In this document: piece by piece, positions 57,009 through 64,000 of the stretch
Numbering within the stretch: position 1 is the first letter of the stretch
Layout of the letters: the number at the start of each line of letters is the position of its first letter
NCBI GenBank assembly: GCA_018711005.1
Contig: DVIT01000013.1
Location: 1 to 64,000 of the forward strand
DNA from: Candidatus Scybalocola faecigallinarum
GTDB lineage: Bacteria > Bacillota > Clostridia > Lachnospirales > Lachnospiraceae
Length of the DNA stretch: 64,000 bases
Direction of reading: 5' to 3'
Notes under the pieces: generated by a model
Seen by the model: only the letters and a program-made list of their open reading frames with translations
Databases searched by the model: none
What the model was told of the DNA's origin: nothing
Translations under genes and position numbers: made by a program

Positions 57009-58751
57009 ATGGAAAATATTACGATGAAAATCAACGGTGTCCAGATCAGTGTGCCTGCCGGCTCAACCATTTTGGAGGCGGCCCGGATGGCCCATATTAA
57101 GATCCCCACACTGTGTTACTTAAAAGAGATCAATGAGATCGGAGCCTGCCGTATCTGTGTTGTAGAGGTTAAGGGCGCAAAAAGCCTGGTGGCGTCCTGC
57201 GTTTATCCGGTCAGCGAAGGGATGGAGGTTTGGACAAACACGCCTAAGGTGCTGGATTCCCGTAAAAAGACATTGCAGCTGATTCTGTCTACCCACCGGA
57301 AGGAATGTCTTTCCTGTGTGCGCAGCGGAAATTGTGAGCTGCAGCAGCTGTGCCGTGAGCTGAAGGTTGACGATGAAAATAAATACGAGGGCGAGATGCA
57401 TCCGTCCATGGTGGATGATTCTGCGCCTCATATGATCCGTGATAACAGTAAGTGCATTTTATGCCGCCGCTGTGTCGGCGTTTGCGAAAATGTACAGGGT
57501 ATCGGCGTGATCGGAGCCAATGCCCGGGGATTTTCCACCTATATCGGACAGGCCTTTGATATGGGTCTTGGCGAGACAAGCTGTGTTTCCTGCGGTCAGT
57601 GTATTGCCGTATGTCCTACAGGGGCGCTGACGGAAAAGGATAATACAGATGATGTTTTCGCTGCCCTTGCTGATCCAACAAAGCATGTTTTTGTTCAGAC
57701 CGCGCCCTCAGTCCGTGCCGCTCTCGGCGAGGAGTTTGGCCTGCCTATTGGCACCAATGTGGAAGGAAAGATGGCAGCCGCTTTACGCCGCCTTGGCTTT
57801 GAAAAGGTGTTTGATACAGATTTTGCCGCAGATTTGACCATTATGGAGGAAGCCCACGAGTTCCTTGACCGTGTGAAAAACGGGGGCGTGCTTCCGCTGA
57901 TCACTTCCTGTTCACCGGGATGGGTGAAATACTGCGAGCATTATTTCCCGGATATGACAGAGAATCTGTCCTCCTGCAAATCTCCCCAGCAGATGTTTGG
58001 GGCTATGTTAAAGACTTATTATGCTGAAAAAGCCGGTATTGATCCTAAGGATATTGTCAGTGTCAGCATTATGCCGTGTACGGCGAAAAAGTTTGAGATC
58101 GGCCGGGATGACCAGGATGCTGCCGGTGTGGCAGATGTGGATATTTCCCTGACGACCCGGGAGCTGGCCCGGATGATCCGCCGGGTTGGCCTTGATTTTA
58201 CAGATCTTCCGGATGAAGGCTTTGATGATCCTTTAGGAGAGTCCACAGGCGCCGGCGTGATCTTTGGTGCAACCGGAGGCGTTATGGAGGCAGCCCTGCG
58301 TACCGCAGTGGAGACGCTGACAGGAGAAACACTGGAATCTCTTGATTTTACAGAGGTCCGGGGAACCAAAGGCATTAAGGAAGCCACCTACCATGTAGCC
58401 GGTATGGATATTAACGTGGCTGTGGCCTCCGGCCTTGGCAATGCCCGCACCCTTTTAAATAAAGTGAAGTCCGGCGAAGCCCGGTATCATTTTATTGAGA
58501 TCATGGGATGTCCCGGCGGCTGCGTTAATGGCGGCGGCCAGCCCCAGCAGCCAGGCAGTGTCCGTAACTTTACAGACATACGAGCCCTTCGGGCAAAAGC
58601 CCTGTATGACCAGGATGCGGCCATGCCTATCCGCAAATCTCATGAGAATCCGTCCATTAAGCGGCTTTATGAGGAGTTCCTCGGTGAACCCGGAAGTCAT
58701 AAGGCCCATGAGCTTCTTCATACCACCTATGTGAAGCGGAGCGTCAATTAG
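57009..58751 (+). CDS. hydA: Bifurcating [FeFe]-hydrogenase catalytic subunit A
   Basis: The 580-residue subunit starts with a plant-type [2Fe-2S] domain (CYLKEINEIGACRIC), a His-ligated [4Fe-4S] region (HRKECLSCVRSGNCELQ) and two ferredoxin sites (CILCRRCVGVC, CVSCGQCIAVCPTGAL). The H-cluster domain has TSCSPGW, MPCTAKKFE and MGCPGGCVNGGGQP; TSCSP in place of TSCCP is the form I associate with trimeric bifurcating enzymes. With HydB and HydC it would form hydrogen from NADH plus reduced ferredoxin. The ATG at 57009 follows TGGAGGAG; an earlier frame start lies inside hydB. A strong hairpin follows. Confidence 0.96.
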   Translation: MENITMKINGVQISVPAGSTILEAARMAHIKIPTLCYLKEINEIGACRICVVEVKGAKSLVASCVYPVSEGMEVWTNTPKVLDSRKKTLQLILSTHRKECLSCVRSGNCELQQLCRELKVDDENKYEGEMHPSMVDDSAPHMIRDNSKCILCRRCVGVCENVQGIGVIGANARGFSTYIGQAFDMGLGETSCVSCGQCIAVCPTGALTEKDNTDDVFAALADPTKHVFVQTAPSVRAALGEEFGLPIGTNVEGKMAAALRRLGFEKVFDTDFAADLTIMEEAHEFLDRVKNGGVLPLITSCSPGWVKYCEHYFPDMTENLSSCKSPQQMFGAMLKTYYAEKAGIDPKDIVSVSIMPCTAKKFEIGRDDQDAAGVADVDISLTTRELARMIRRVGLDFTDLPDEGFDDPLGESTGAGVIFGATGGVMEAALRTAVETLTGETLESLDFTEVRGTKGIKEATYHVAGMDINVAVASGLGNARTLLNKVKSGEARYHFIEIMGCPGGCVNGGGQPQQPGSVRNFTDIRALRAKALYDQDAAMPIRKSHENPSIKRLYEEFLGEPGSHKAHELLHTTYVKRSVN

Positions 58752-58761
58752 TTATTTTTGC

Positions 58762-58800
58762 CAGGGAGCAGGTCAGCCTAAAAGGCTGACCTGCTCCCTG
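58762..58800 (+). terminator. Terminator hairpin of hydCBA
   Basis: CAGGGAGCAGGTCAGCC and GGCTGACCTGCTCCCTG, perfect 17-bp arms, loop TAAAA. The following T-tract is broken (GTTTGCTTT). Confidence 0.8.
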
Positions 58801-58879
58801 GTTTGCTTTGTCCGGCTTCCCTGCCGGCAGGGCCGGAGGATTAGCCGGTTTCGGCCTTAATTTCCATTTTTCATTTTAT

Positions 58880-59090
58880 GGCCGTAGGATTTAGCCCCAT
58901 CCTACGGCCTGATCCATTGTTTTGCAATTTTGGGGTGTAGATTTTGGGTCATACTTCGGCTTATATGGAGATTTTCCGATTTAGGGTCTAGCCATTTAAG
59001 GGAAAAATTAGACCCTGATGGACATTTTTTGGATCCGGGCCGAACACATGGGGAAAATTCTACGGCCAAATCAGACAAAATGCCGTTTTC
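58880..59090. repeat. GATCCGGGCCG / CCTACGGCC intergenic repeat region
   Basis: GGCCGTAGGAT and ATCCTACGGCC (58880-58909) form a perfect 11-bp palindrome. AGGGTCTA...TAGACCCT follows, then GGATCCGGGCCGAA and TTCTACGGCC near 59030-59070. The motifs match those at 6706-6747 and 38065-38205. No gene is supported between 58752 and 59290. Confidence 0.5.
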
Positions 59091-59227
59091 AGCCGAAGTT
59101 TCCGTACAGAACCGCAGCCAGACACTTTATCCCTGAATCCCCATGCCCAAATCTAAGGAAGAAACAAAAATCCATTTATTCAAAGGTTAGAGGTTGCGGG
59201 AGCACTGGAATTTTTTTATAATATATA

Positions 59228-59258
59228 TGAGTTGCCCGACAAATGGGCATGAGACACG
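59228..59258. repeat. Dispersed repeat, GAGTTGCCCGACAAATGGGCA (inverted copy)
   Basis: GAGTTGCCCGACAAATGGGC followed by ATGAGACACGG is the reverse complement of the repeat end at 37762-37794. It lies about 30 nt before the ADP-ribosylglycohydrolase start. Confidence 0.65.
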
Positions 59259-59290
59259 GAATGTTTGTCCACAGGAGGAGGTTTACAAAT

Positions 59291-60685
59291 ATGTTATCGG
59301 AAAAGTTAATGTGGCTGAAATTATCAGAAAGGGTCCGTGATGAACTGATCCAGTGTGAATATGAGGGGCGGAATGTAAAGGACTATGAAGCCTGGGCTGA
59401 TGCTGTTTTGGCCATGCCTGAGGGGGAAGAAAAAGAGGAGATGAGCAAAAAGCTCCTTTTGGCTTTAGAGTCTGCGCCGTTTACAGAAGAAAACAATCTG
59501 GAAGAACCGGATGATTATGAAGAAATATGCCGTACATTACCTGAGGAAGCTGGGGTCTGTATGGATTTTAACAGGGAAGATTACAGAGACCGTCTTCGCG
59601 GGGCCTGGTACGGGAGAGCTGTCGGCTGTCTTTTAGGAATCCCGGTAGAATCCTGGCATAAGGAGCGCATCCAGGGCTTTTTAGAGGAAAGCGGTCAGTG
59701 GCCCCTTACCGCATATATGCGTTCGGATGTGGATGAAAGGATCCGTCAAAAATATGGTGTTGGGGATATTGATCCGGGACATTCCTATGACCGGAAAAAT
59801 ATTTGCTGGCGCAACAATGTATCCGCCTTCCCGGTAGACGATGATACCAACTACACCACTTGCGCGTTGCGGCTTGTAGAAAACCGGGGAATTGATTTCA
59901 CCTGTGAGGATGCTGCAGAAAACTGGCTGATGTCCTTCCCGGCGCTCCATGCCTGCACTGCAGAGCGGGCGGCTATGCAAAATATCCTTAACGGCGTGCT
60001 TCCGCCCAAGTCCGGCCAGTATCTGAACCCGTACCGGGAGTGGATCGGCGCCCAGATCCGGGGAGACTTTTTCGGCTATATCCATCCGGGAAATCCAAAG
60101 GCTGCCGCCAAAATGGCCTGGCAGGATGCCAGAGTCAGCCATGTAAAAAACGGAATTTACGGCGAAATGTATGTGGCGGCCCTTTTAAGCCTGGCCGGCG
60201 CATGGCTCCCTGTCAGTGACTGGAAGGATGAAAATATGGCCGGATGTCTGCTGTGCGAAAATGCCCTGCTTCAGATTCCGCCCAAATCCCGGCTGGCCGG
60301 GGACATTTCCCGGGTGATTTCTCTGTATAAGGCTGAAGCTTCTTTTGAAAGTGCTATAGAACTGATCCACGGGACCTATAATGAAAAGATAGGGTTCGAT
60401 TGGTGTTATGTCAACCCCAATGCCATGATCGTCACGGCCTGCATATTGTGGTACGCCATGGACTTTTCAACCGGTATCGCCAAAGCTGTGGAAAGCGGCT
60501 TTGATACTGACTGCAACGGAGCTACGGTAGGTTCTGTTTTAGGAATGCTTGGAGGCTACTCAGCCATTGATCCCAAGTGGCTTACAGGACTGGATCCGGT
60601 ACTCAATACAAGCATCCACAAGTATGAGCGCCTTCCCCTGGAGGAGGCTGTTGACCGGACGCTGCGCCTTGTAGTGGAACGGTAA
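59291..60685 (+). CDS. ADP-ribosylglycohydrolase family protein
   Basis: The 464-residue protein carries the metal-binding motifs of the family: RGAWYGRAVGCLLGIPVESW near residue 100, FPVDDDTNYTTCALRLVE near 180 and SGFDTDCNGATVGSVLGMLG near 410. A 95-residue acidic helical N-terminal extension precedes the fold. The ATG at 59291 lies 7 nt after AGGAGG; the frame is open upstream into the repeat at 59228. Family members remove ADP-ribose from proteins or small molecules, and some act on other glycosides. GNAT and Imm5-like genes follow. The substrate is unknown. Confidence 0.88.
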   Translation: MLSEKLMWLKLSERVRDELIQCEYEGRNVKDYEAWADAVLAMPEGEEKEEMSKKLLLALESAPFTEENNLEEPDDYEEICRTLPEEAGVCMDFNREDYRDRLRGAWYGRAVGCLLGIPVESWHKERIQGFLEESGQWPLTAYMRSDVDERIRQKYGVGDIDPGHSYDRKNICWRNNVSAFPVDDDTNYTTCALRLVENRGIDFTCEDAAENWLMSFPALHACTAERAAMQNILNGVLPPKSGQYLNPYREWIGAQIRGDFFGYIHPGNPKAAAKMAWQDARVSHVKNGIYGEMYVAALLSLAGAWLPVSDWKDENMAGCLLCENALLQIPPKSRLAGDISRVISLYKAEASFESAIELIHGTYNEKIGFDWCYVNPNAMIVTACILWYAMDFSTGIAKAVESGFDTDCNGATVGSVLGMLGGYSAIDPKWLTGLDPVLNTSIHKYERLPLEEAVDRTLRLVVER

Positions 60686-60726
60686 AAGTAAGACTGTAAG
60701 AGTAAAAATGTCAGGAGCATTGGAAA

Positions 60727-61272
60727 ATGTTGGAATTTATACCTTTTAAAACGGAAACAGATTATGATGAATTTTCACAGCTTGCCTTTAATCCTCAGGT
60801 TATGGAAATGAATTTTGGCCGCGTGTTTACACCCCAGGAAGCCCAGGGCTTTTTTCAGGGCATGTTAAGTATGAACCAGTCCCAGACCCGGCTTCCGGGA
60901 TATTGTAAAGTATTATTGCATAAAGACGAAGACCTGGGAGGAGAGACGGCACTTTCTCAAAATAATGAGCCCCGGTTTATTGGCATGTGCGGCATGAATT
61001 GGAATGAGGAATATAGCGCTGTGGAGATTGAATATATGCTCCTGCCCCAATTTTGGCACCAGGGGCTTGGAAAAGCTGTTGTGGGAAAGATGATGGATCT
61101 GCTGGAAGCTTTGCCGGCAGATAAGAACGGGGAGACGCCCAAGAGAGTTATCGCCATAACCGATCCCGGAAACCTGGCGTCTGAAAAGATTTTAGAGTAT
61201 TATGGCTTTGTCTGCCAAAAGACGTATACCGTCGAGGACGGCAGCATGGCCAGATTGTATTTATACACATGA
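60727..61272 (+). CDS. GNAT-family N-acetyltransferase
   Basis: The 181-residue protein has the GNAT fold of the RimJ-like type (acetyltransf_3): MCGMNWNEEYSAVEIEYMLL, the acetyl-CoA loop QFWHQGLGKAVVGKMMDLL, then NLASEKILEYYGFVCQKTYT. It transfers an acetyl group to an amine, typically of a protein N-terminus or small molecule. It starts 41 nt after the glycohydrolase and overlaps the next gene by 4 nt (ATGA). Substrate unknown. Confidence 0.88.
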   Translation: MLEFIPFKTETDYDEFSQLAFNPQVMEMNFGRVFTPQEAQGFFQGMLSMNQSQTRLPGYCKVLLHKDEDLGGETALSQNNEPRFIGMCGMNWNEEYSAVEIEYMLLPQFWHQGLGKAVVGKMMDLLEALPADKNGETPKRVIAITDPGNLASEKILEYYGFVCQKTYTVEDGSMARLYLYT

Positions 61273-61817
61273 GGGTATATGTCTGTATGTACACCGATGT
61301 TTACGAAAAATTAAAACGAAAAAATCAGATCTTGTTTACCCGGGACAGTGTCTGTCTTCAAAGGCTTTTGGCAAAAATGGGAGAGCAAAATGACCGGACA
61401 CTGGTGCTGTGGGCGCTGGAGTGCTGCCGGGTTCCGGTAAAGCGGCTGAAGGAACATTTTCCGGAGGATGAGCGGCCCCAGCGGGCTTTGGAGGCAAGTA
61501 CCATGTGGTCCATGGGAAAAATAAAAATGCCGGAGGCAAAAAAGGCCATCCTTCAGGTCCATGCCATGACCAAAGATGTGGACTCCCCGGAGGATGCTGC
61601 CTTGTGTCATGCTGTAGGCCAGGGATGCAGTACGGTCCATACCCGGGGTCACGCCATTGGCCTGCCTATGTATGAGCTGACGGCTCTTGTCCGTCTTTAT
61701 GGGGTAGATGAGGCAAGATTGGATGAAAAGATTGAGTATTATGTCAACCAGCTGGATCTGTGTATGGTAAAGGAGCATACACAGCCGCGGCTGTGGGCGC
61801 CATTTTTACTGAAATAG
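61269..61817 (+). CDS. Imm5-like putative immunity protein
   Basis: The 182-residue helical protein has the ALECCRVPVKRLKEHFPEDE, RALEASTMWSMGKI and STVHTRGHAIGLPMYELTAL segments of the Imm-5-like family, where the His-rich turn after a helical repeat is typical. It overlaps the GNAT stop codon (ATGA); ATG 61287, with GAGGG upstream, is an alternative start. Such domains were predicted as immunity proteins of polymorphic toxin systems. No toxin gene is nearby, so it may be an orphan or have another function. Family assignment is by eye. Confidence 0.7.
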   Translation: MRVYVCMYTDVYEKLKRKNQILFTRDSVCLQRLLAKMGEQNDRTLVLWALECCRVPVKRLKEHFPEDERPQRALEASTMWSMGKIKMPEAKKAILQVHAMTKDVDSPEDAALCHAVGQGCSTVHTRGHAIGLPMYELTALVRLYGVDEARLDEKIEYYVNQLDLCMVKEHTQPRLWAPFLLK

Positions 61818-61858
61818 GAGCCGAAAGTTTTTGGGATAATGATGAAAGTCAGCAATTA

Positions 61859-61905
61859 TTAAGCCTGCATGAGCCACTGGTTCATGCAGGCTTAAATGCT
61901 TTTTA
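61859..61905 (+). terminator. Terminator of the glycohydrolase-GNAT-Imm5 operon
   Basis: TTAAGCCTGCATGA and TCATGCAGGCTTAA, perfect 14-bp arms, 9-nt loop, then TTTTTATTT shortly after. Confidence 0.85.
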
Positions 61906-62020
61906 TTTATGATGTATAGGCTATGAAGGGGGAAGGATGGCATAGAAAAAAATGCCTTCTTTCCTATTATAAATAGTAAATATTATTGTCTGCTTTTCAC
62001 AAAATGACTGGATCGCTGTC

Positions 62021-63388
62021 TTAGTTTTTGTTAAATCCCTGCATCCAGCTGCCTTTCAAGAAATAAATCATGAAAATAACAGAGCTTAGGGCCCATGTTA
62101 AAGGATAAGCCCAGAAGATTACCCGTATATCCTGGATGAAATGGATGGTGGCAGTAATATATGTAATTCGTATGACACACCAGCATACCAGCATGACCAG
62201 CATGGGAACCGTTGATTTTCCTGCGCCCCTTAAAATTCCCGCGACACAATGGGAAAAGGAGAGGAGGAAATAAAACAATGTAACTGTACGGGCCTGGGCA
62301 GTTCCGAAGGCAATCACCTGAGGATCATTATTAAAGGCGGCAATAAATAATGGTGCCAGGCCATAAATACACAGACCTACGACTTCCGCCAGGATCACGG
62401 AGCAGACAATGCCGAACCGGGCGCCTTTTTTTACTCTGTCGTACTTTTGGGCCCCAAGGTTCTGTCCGATAAAGGTTGTCAGTGCCATGGCAAAGCAGGT
62501 AATGGGCAAAAAGCCAAAGCCTTCGATCTTGGAATAAGCACCGCATCCGGCAACCGCCATTTTTCCAAAGCTGTTAATATTGGATTGGACGATGACATTG
62601 GCAAAGGAAATAATGGAGTTTTGCAGACCGGAAGGCAGACCATAGGAAATAATCATCTTCAGGTGACGTTTATGGAAACGGATCTTCTTTATTTCAATAC
62701 GATAGTCTGTTTTAATGCGCATCAGCCGGAACAGACATAAAAAGGCGCTGACAAACTGGGAAATGATTGTAGCCAGAGCGGCGGAGCCTACACCCCAGTG
62801 AAATACACCCACAAACAGAAGGTCAAGGACAATATTGATCACAGAGGATATGATCAGATAGATTAAAGGATGCCGGCTGTCACCTACAGACTGCATAATA
62901 CCTACAAAAATGTTATACATAACAAAAGCAAGGGATCCGCAGAAGTAAACCCGAAAGTATACAACGGAATTAGCCAGGACATCTTCAGGCGTCCCCATCC
63001 ATATAAGGATCCTGGGAGCCAGGATAAGACCGATGACTGTAAGTAAAGTTCCGGCCACAAGACCAAAGGCCACATCTGTGTGAATAGCCTTGGAAAGATT
63101 ATCCTTGTCCCGGGCGCCGAAATACCGGGCAATCACAACGCCGGCGCCAACGGATATGCCGTTAAAAAAACCGACCAGCAAAAAAATAAGACTGCCGGAT
63201 GAACTGACAGCAGCCAGGGCATCACTGCCCAAAAAGTTGCCTACGATAAGGGAATCGGCTGTGTTGTAGAGCTGCTGGAACAGATTACCGAAAAATAAAG
63301 GGATGGCAAAGGTAACGATTTTCCTCCAAATGGAACCTTCCGTCATCAGAGTGGCGCCGCCGGAGGATGCAGCTGCGTTGGAATTCAT
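62021..63388 (-). CDS. MATE-family efflux transporter (second copy)
   Basis: The 455-residue protein has about 12 membrane segments in two halves. The first contains TFAIPLFFGNLFQQLYNTAD and VGNFLGSDALAAVSSSGSLI, the second YGLPSGLQNSIISFANVIVQ, as in the DinF/NorM-like branch of MATE exporters. It would extrude organic cations or metabolites by ion antiport. GAAAGAG precedes the ATG at 63388. Its neighbours give no substrate clue. It differs from the MATE protein at 2629-3993, so recent duplication is unlikely. Confidence 0.93.
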   Translation of the reverse strand: MNSNAAASSGGATLMTEGSIWRKIVTFAIPLFFGNLFQQLYNTADSLIVGNFLGSDALAAVSSSGSLIFLLVGFFNGISVGAGVVIARYFGARDKDNLSKAIHTDVAFGLVAGTLLTVIGLILAPRILIWMGTPEDVLANSVVYFRVYFCGSLAFVMYNIFVGIMQSVGDSRHPLIYLIISSVINIVLDLLFVGVFHWGVGSAALATIISQFVSAFLCLFRLMRIKTDYRIEIKKIRFHKRHLKMIISYGLPSGLQNSIISFANVIVQSNINSFGKMAVAGCGAYSKIEGFGFLPITCFAMALTTFIGQNLGAQKYDRVKKGARFGIVCSVILAEVVGLCIYGLAPLFIAAFNNDPQVIAFGTAQARTVTLFYFLLSFSHCVAGILRGAGKSTVPMLVMLVCWCVIRITYITATIHFIQDIRVIFWAYPLTWALSSVIFMIYFLKGSWMQGFNKN

Positions 63389-63423
63389 GTTTGATCATCT
63401 CTTTCTGTTTTCTATTATATTGT

Positions 63424-63494
63424 GAGTTGCCCGACACAAAGTCATAAAATTTCATGCAGGCATGAAATTTATGGCCTTTTGTCGCCTGTCTCAT
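63424..63494. repeat. Dispersed palindromic repeat, compact copy
   Basis: GAGTTGCCCGACACAAAGTC opens, a CATAAAATTTCATGC/GCATGAAATTTATGG stem follows and TTTTGTCGCCTGTCTCAT closes. This is the inverted equivalent of the first 75 bp of the 37601-37794 copy. Confidence 0.7.
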
Positions 63495-63916
63495 ATTGTA
63501 AAGGTGGCATCATGGGGAAAAAGCCTTTTTTGCCGCCTGTTTCATATTATATCACTATTTTCTTATATTAAAAGGCCTATTTTACAAAAAACAGAGGGGA
63601 TGATTCTAAATGAGAAGGATCGGGGGCTTTTCTTCAAAGCATGGCTTTCCCATAAAAACAACTGTCCGTCGTCCGGATAATTGTGAAGAAAAAGCAAATA
63701 TCTTAACATTGATTTTACAAAAACTTTATAAAACTCCATGAATAAATTTTACAAGACCCTCTTATACTGTGTTTGTACTTGATGAGGGGGACAAAGAAAT
63801 TACATAAACATTCTTCCTCAGGTACAACCGCAAAAATCTGAATGAAGAAGAAATCAGGCGGCAGTTCCATTGGATGAATTGCTGCGAAATCAGAAAAGAA
63901 GAGAGGAATTTTAGCG
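63495..63916. other. Gene-free stretch before the last gene
   Basis: A partial echo of the repeat end (TTTGCCGCCTGTTTCATATT, near 63528-63547) follows the compact copy. The rest is AT-rich and probably holds the promoter of the lipoprotein gene, but I found no convincing -35/-10 pair. No coding frame is supported. Confidence 0.5.
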
Positions 63917-64000
63917 ATGAAGAAATTTATGAGTCTTGCAATGACAGGAGTTTTAGTTTTAGGTATGGCTGCATGTGGCGGCGGAAATACAGAAACAGAT
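63917..64000 (+). CDS. Lipoprotein, probably a solute-binding protein (5' part only)
   Basis: Only 28 codons lie in the window: a signal peptide with MKKF charged start, hydrophobic MSLAMTGVLVLGM and lipobox GMAACGGG, where the Cys would be lipidated, followed by a Gly/Asn/Thr-rich linker. This start is typical of ABC-transporter substrate-binding lipoproteins in Lachnospiraceae. GAGAGGA lies 9 nt before the ATG. The specific function cannot be told from this fragment. Confidence 0.8.
   Translation, partial: MKKFMSLAMTGVLVLGMAACGGGNTETD

Noticed and set aside
1-64000. CRISPR arrays, tRNA or rRNA genes, prophage or intact insertion sequences
   Set aside because: No regularly spaced repeats with unique spacers, no recognisable tRNA arms with CCA-type ends, and no transposase, integrase or phage structural gene were seen.

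Overview
The window looks like a chromosomal segment of a strictly anaerobic, probably spore-forming Firmicute of the Clostridia, most likely a Lachnospiraceae-type gut bacterium. The reasons are three [FeFe]-hydrogenase-related operons, an oxygen-independent class III ribonucleotide reductase, reverse rubrerythrin with a Fur/PerR-type repressor, spore genes (spoIIR and a SpoIID/SleC-like protein), strong AGGAGG ribosome sites and the overall gene style. No rRNA, tRNA, CRISPR array, phage or intact insertion sequence was seen. The species is not asserted. Layout: 0-4 kb holds a sugar oxidoreductase/isomerase pair under a divergent AraC regulator, then a MATE exporter. 4.1-6.6 kb is a nuclease-helicase fusion (PD-(D/E)XK plus XPD/DinG-like). 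6.6-10.4 kb is a CoA-transferase/HMG-CoA-lyase-like operon behind a very good sigma-54 promoter, with a leftover Fis-type HTH fragment of a sigma-54 activator between promoter and operon, then a beta-hydroxyacid dehydrogenase. 10.4-15.2 kb is a hydrogen-sensing operon: small [2Fe-2S] protein, PAS-containing sensory hydrogenase, SpoIIE-type phosphatase and a group B hydrogenase, with a Rex-like operator over the promoter. 15.2-18.3 kb is the anaerobic ribonucleotide reductase locus, in which the glycyl-radical domain of NrdD is a separate 51-residue gene; three NrdR boxes lie ahead of it. 18.5-19.8 kb is reverse rubrerythrin and perR. 20-23.6 kb is a sucrose/fructan unit (LacI regulator, GH32, fructokinase). 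23.7-25.7 kb is an apbE, NusG-II, Gx-transporter cassette. 25.76-25.97 kb is a MITE-like, highly folded element with inverted ends and an 8-bp duplicated target. 26-33 kb holds a nucleoid-associated protein, metA with a structured leader, a P-type ATPase, a small DIP1984-like protein and the spore-related protein. 33-37.6 kb is carAB with two ARG boxes. 37.6-38.5 kb is a 1-kb gene-free stretch packed with repeats. 38.5-49.8 kb is housekeeping: dapF, HPr, spoIIR, ddl, murI, DUF1934, galU, a cytidylate-kinase-like protein, fba, cardiolipin synthase, a radical SAM protein and thiD. 49.8-58.8 kb is a divergent redox locus: leftward a PHP phosphoesterase, two DRTGG proteins, an anti-sigma-like ATPase and a sensory hydrogenase-like protein; rightward the electron-bifurcating hydrogenase hydC-ATPase-[2Fe-2S]-hydB-hydA, with a Rex-like operator between them. 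59-64 kb holds an ADP-ribosylglycohydrolase, a GNAT acetyltransferase, an Imm5-like protein, a second MATE exporter and the start of a lipoprotein. How it fits together: the main theme is disposal and sensing of reducing power. HydABC would couple NADH and ferredoxin oxidation to hydrogen formation, the two hydrogenase-like proteins with altered proton-transfer motifs probably report hydrogen or redox state, and the ATPase/phosphatase/DRTGG/PHP proteins are plausible signalling partners. Rex-like sites before both hydrogenase loci suggest joint NADH control. Several families of dispersed palindromic repeats occupy the intergenic regions.
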